From NCBI RefSeq assembly GCF_032191775.1, contig NZ_CP132507.1:3497001-3561000 (forward strand): a stretch of DNA of 64,000 bases, written 5' to 3'. Under the pieces are notes generated by a model. The model did no database searches. It worked only from the letters and a program-made list of their open reading frames with translations, and was not told where the DNA came from. Numbering within the stretch: position 1 is the stretch's first letter; the number at the start of each line of letters is the position of its first letter. The DNA is from Rhodoferax mekongensis. Lineage in GTDB: Bacteria > Pseudomonadota > Gammaproteobacteria > Burkholderiales > Burkholderiaceae_C. A program made the translations under genes and the position numbers. Of this stretch, positions 61,447 to 64,000 are shown one piece after another.

Positions 61447-62937
61447 ATGACCACCACTCCCCTGAAGTTTGTACGCCGCGGCGAAATCGTCACGCTGCAC
61501 GATGTACCCCCCACCCGCACCCTGCTGGAGGTGCTGCGCGAAGACCTGCACTGCACGGGCACCAAAGAGGGCTGTAACGAAGGCGACTGCGGTGCCTGCA
61601 CCGTGGTCGTGGGCGAATCCGTCAACGGCGAACTGAAGACCAAAGCGGTCAACAGCTGCATCAAGATGGCCCACAGCCTCAATGGCAAAGCACTGTGGAC
61701 GGTAGAAGACATTGCCGCCGACGACGGGCGCTTGCACCCCGCACAGCAAGCCATGGTGCAGTGCCACGGCTCCCAATGCGGCTTTTGCACCCCCGGCTTT
61801 GTGATGAGCCTGTTCGATCTGTACCGCCACCACGCCCATGCCGGCAAACCCATCTCCCGGGACGACGCCCTGCACGCCCTGAGTGGCAATTTGTGTCGCT
61901 GCACCGGCTACCGCCCTATCCTGGATGCTGCCCAAACCATGCTGGGCCAGCCCGCCGTGGACCTGCGCGAAGCCGAAACGCTATCAAAATTGGAGCTCCT
62001 CGCGCAGGAGGGACGGGCGCCTTCGACCGATTCTTCTTACATTTCGCCTACCTCTCTAGCCGGCTTGCTGGCGGCGCGGGCCCAGTACCCGCAAGCACAA
62101 ATCGTCGCTGGCTGCACCGACGTAGGCCTGTGGGTCACCAAGATGCACAAGGATTTCCCCCGCGTGCTGGATGTGACCCAAGTGGCCGAACTGCGGCGCG
62201 TGGAGCAGTACCCGCACCACATCGCCATAGGCGCCGCCGTCACCCTGACGGATGCGTTTGCCGCCCTAGTGGCCGACCGGCCGCAGTTGGCCACTTTTGC
62301 CAGCCGCTTTGCCGGCCTTCCGGTGCGCAATGCAGGTACGCTGGGCGGCAACGTGGCCAATGGCTCGCCCATCGGGGACTCCATGCCGCTGCTGATTGCC
62401 CTTGGCGCCAGCGTGGTGCTGATGGCTTGGCGCGGCATAGGCAACAAGGCGAAAGCAGTGCACCGCGAACTGCGCCTCGAGGACCTCTACACCGGCTACC
62501 GCCAGAACGTCATGGCACCGGACGAAGTGTTGGCCTGGATCAAAGTGCCCAAGGCCGTGCCCCATGAGCGGTCACGTGTTTACAAGATTTCCAAACGCTT
62601 TGAAGACGACATTTCTGCCGTCTGCCTCGCGCTGAACCTGCACATCGAAAGCGGCATAGTCACCCACGCCAGCATCGGGGTGGGTGGTGTGGCGGCCACG
62701 CCTGTGCGTGCGCTCAAGACGCAGGCAGCCTTGCTGGGCAAACCCTGGAGTGCTGCCACGGTGAAAGCCGCCCAGGCCACCTTGCGAGGCGAGTTCAGCC
62801 CGATCTCCGACATGCGCGCCAGCAGCGCCTACCGGGTGGAGGTGCTGGGTAATCTGCTGCAGCGCTACTGGCTGGAGAGCCAAGGCCTTACCGCCATCAA
62901 TCTAGAGAGCTATGTGCCTGAAGGAGAAGCTGCATGA
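61447..62937 (+). CDS. xdhA: Xanthine dehydrogenase small subunit
   Basis: A 496-residue subunit carrying two [2Fe-2S] clusters and FAD; it takes electrons from the molybdenum subunit to NAD+. Cluster ligands are in CTGTKEGCNEGDCGACTVVV and, for the second, QCGFCTPGFVMS and GNLCRCTGYRPI. The FAD domain shows IVAGCTDVGLWV and NAGTLGGNVANGSPIGDS. The ATG at 61447 follows GAGGAA. Between the iron-sulfur and FAD parts, a 55-bp repeat is translated as TLSKLELLAQEGRAPSTDSS. It overlaps xdhB by four bases. Confidence 0.95.
   Translation: MTTTPLKFVRRGEIVTLHDVPPTRTLLEVLREDLHCTGTKEGCNEGDCGACTVVVGESVNGELKTKAVNSCIKMAHSLNGKALWTVEDIAADDGRLHPAQQAMVQCHGSQCGFCTPGFVMSLFDLYRHHAHAGKPISRDDALHALSGNLCRCTGYRPILDAAQTMLGQPAVDLREAETLSKLELLAQEGRAPSTDSSYISPTSLAGLLAARAQYPQAQIVAGCTDVGLWVTKMHKDFPRVLDVTQVAELRRVEQYPHHIAIGAAVTLTDAFAALVADRPQLATFASRFAGLPVRNAGTLGGNVANGSPIGDSMPLLIALGASVVLMAWRGIGNKAKAVHRELRLEDLYTGYRQNVMAPDEVLAWIKVPKAVPHERSRVYKISKRFEDDISAVCLALNLHIESGIVTHASIGVGGVAATPVRALKTQAALLGKPWSAATVKAAQATLRGEFSPISDMRASSAYRVEVLGNLLQRYWLESQGLTAINLESYVPEGEAA
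61980..62035 (+). repeat. Interspersed 55-bp repeat, copy 10, inside xdhA
   Basis: GCTATCAAAATTGGAGC, TCCTCGCGCAGGAGGG and ACGGGCGCCTTCGACC run in the gene's direction in the linker between the two domains and leave the frame open. Confidence 0.75.
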
Positions 62938-64000
62938 GCGCCACACCCTTCAACCCGTCTTTGACTCCCACCCTCTCCCCCGAGGTGGCCGCCGCCGTGC
63001 CCACTTCCCGTGGCCCGGCCGCCGGCGTCAATCAGTTCCATGAAAGCGCCGTGGCCCAGGTGGCCGGCGCGGTGCATTACATCGACGACCTGCCCGAGGT
63101 GCGCGGCACCCTGTATGCCGCGCCCATTCTTTCTACCCATGCGCATGGCAAGCTGCTGGGCGTGGACAGCACGGCAGCGCGCGCCATGCCCGGCGTGGTG
63201 GACGTGGTGCTGGCGGAAGACATTCCCGGCGACCCCATGCTGGCCGCCTTTGCCGGCGACGAGCCGGTGTTTGCCTTGGACACCGTGCAGTTCGTGGGCC
63301 AAGTGGTGGGCGTGGTGCTTGCCAAAACGGTGATGCAGGCCCGCCATGCCGCCCGCAAAGTGCAACTCAGGATCGAGCCCCTGCCGGCCATCCTGTCGGT
63401 GCAAGAGTCCATCCGCGCCAAGAGCTTTGTGCTGCCACCGGTCAACGTTCGGCGCGGTGATGCGGATGCGGCCCTGAAAAGCGCGCCCCACACCCTGCAC
63501 GGTACGCTGGAAGTCGGCGGGCAGGAGCACTTTTACCTGGAAGGCCAGATTGCCTATGTGCTGCCGCAAGAGCAGAACCAGTGGCTGGTCTACAGCAGCA
63601 CCCAGCACCCCGGCGAAGTGCAGCACTGGGTGAGCCACGCATTGGGCATCGACAACCACGCCGTCAAGGTGGAGTGCCGGCGCATGGGAGGCGGCTTCGG
63701 CGGCAAGGAAACGCAGGCCGGCCATCTGGCCGTGTGGGCGGCCATTGCGGCGGCCAAAAACCGCTGCGCCGTGAAGCTGCGGCTGGACCGGGACGACGAC
63801 TTCATGGTCACCGGCAAGCGCCACCCCTTTGCGTATGAATACAGCGTGGGCTTTGACGAAACCGGCCGCCTGACCGCCCTGAAACTGCAAATGGCAGTCA
63901 ACTGTGGCTTCAGCGCCGACCTGTCCGGCCCGGTGGCGGACCGCGCCATCTTCCACACCGACAACGCCTACTACCTGCAGGATGTGGACATCACCTCCTA
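62934..64000 (+). CDS. xdhB: Xanthine dehydrogenase large (molybdenum) subunit, N-terminal part
   Basis: The frame opens with ATG at 62934, overlapping the xdhA stop (ATGA), and runs open to the end of the window, giving about 355 residues of a protein usually near 780. The visible part includes GAVHYIDDLPEVRGTLYAAP, GTLEVGGQEHFYLEGQ and RRMGGGFGGKETQ, the last being a molybdopterin-binding motif of XdhB. It oxidises hypoxanthine and xanthine to urate. Most of the C-terminal molybdopterin domains lie outside the window. Confidence 0.95.
   Translation, partial: MSATPFNPSLTPTLSPEVAAAVPTSRGPAAGVNQFHESAVAQVAGAVHYIDDLPEVRGTLYAAPILSTHAHGKLLGVDSTAARAMPGVVDVVLAEDIPGDPMLAAFAGDEPVFALDTVQFVGQVVGVVLAKTVMQARHAARKVQLRIEPLPAILSVQESIRAKSFVLPPVNVRRGDADAALKSAPHTLHGTLEVGGQEHFYLEGQIAYVLPQEQNQWLVYSSTQHPGEVQHWVSHALGIDNHAVKVECRRMGGGFGGKETQAGHLAVWAAIAAAKNRCAVKLRLDRDDDFMVTGKRHPFAYEYSVGFDETGRLTALKLQMAVNCGFSADLSGPVADRAIFHTDNAYYLQDVDITS

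Overview
The window reads as a chromosome segment of a GC-rich betaproteobacterium of the family Comamonadaceae, probably close to Rhodoferax or a neighbouring genus. The case rests on the overall gene content (PlsY, YajQ, ApaH, RhlE-type helicase, FbpABC iron importer, XdhAB). It also rests on two interspersed repeats that I remember as typical of that family: a roughly 55-bp element with the core TAGCTGCTCGCGCA, and a GC-rich intergenic element. The genus is an inference. I ran no searches; family names come from reading the translations.

Layout. 1-351 is the end of argG, followed by a terminator. 422-5151 is a compact, visibly AT-richer five-gene operon on the minus strand: small coiled-coil protein, C5 DNA methyltransferase, GHKL/MORC-like ATPase, unknown 277-residue protein and a DUF6339-like protein. 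It looks like a defence or restriction-type system with no nuclease I can recognise, and it is the best candidate here for an undescribed system. 5313-6458 is a Fic AMP-transferase with repeated operator-like half-sites upstream. 6769-9213 is a periplasmic molybdopterin-fold protein plus a hybrid histidine kinase.

9190-20377 is mostly housekeeping: a short-chain dehydrogenase relative, MurB, YajQ, a retropepsin-like protease, a degenerate HD-GYP protein, PlsY, YbaK, Tas, a frameshifted chemotaxis receptor, a CoA ligase and a hydrolase. 20404-24367 is a ferric-iron importer split over both strands, with one Fur-box-like operator and one perfect 20-bp palindrome. 24420-31483 holds prfB with its programmed frameshift, a HAD phosphatase, pepN, fbp, tRNA-Thr, a class II glutamine amidotransferase and a small DUF6776-like frame.

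31536-43100 is a signalling island: eight two-component proteins of varied design, including a second copy of the kinase plus molybdopterin-fold pair, a kinase-like protein with degraded catalytic boxes, and two proteins with an N-terminal helix-turn-helix fused to a receiver. 43219-50696 returns to housekeeping genes (YdcF, CNNM/CorC, ApaH, RhlE, YpfJ, dCMP deaminase family, MFS exporter).

50784-64000 is dominated by purine use: guanine deaminase, adenine deaminase, an NdmA-like Rieske oxygenase, a BMP/YufOPQ-type nucleoside or purine ABC importer, a LysR regulator and the divergent xdhAB genes (xdhB runs off the end). Together these could import purines, deaminate them to xanthine and hypoxanthine, and oxidise them to urate. 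queD and queE for queuosine synthesis sit inside this stretch.

The 55-bp repeat occurs ten times. Five copies lie inside open coding frames (two in the CoA ligase, one each in pepN, guaD and xdhA) and three others overlap a gene's stop or possible start codon.
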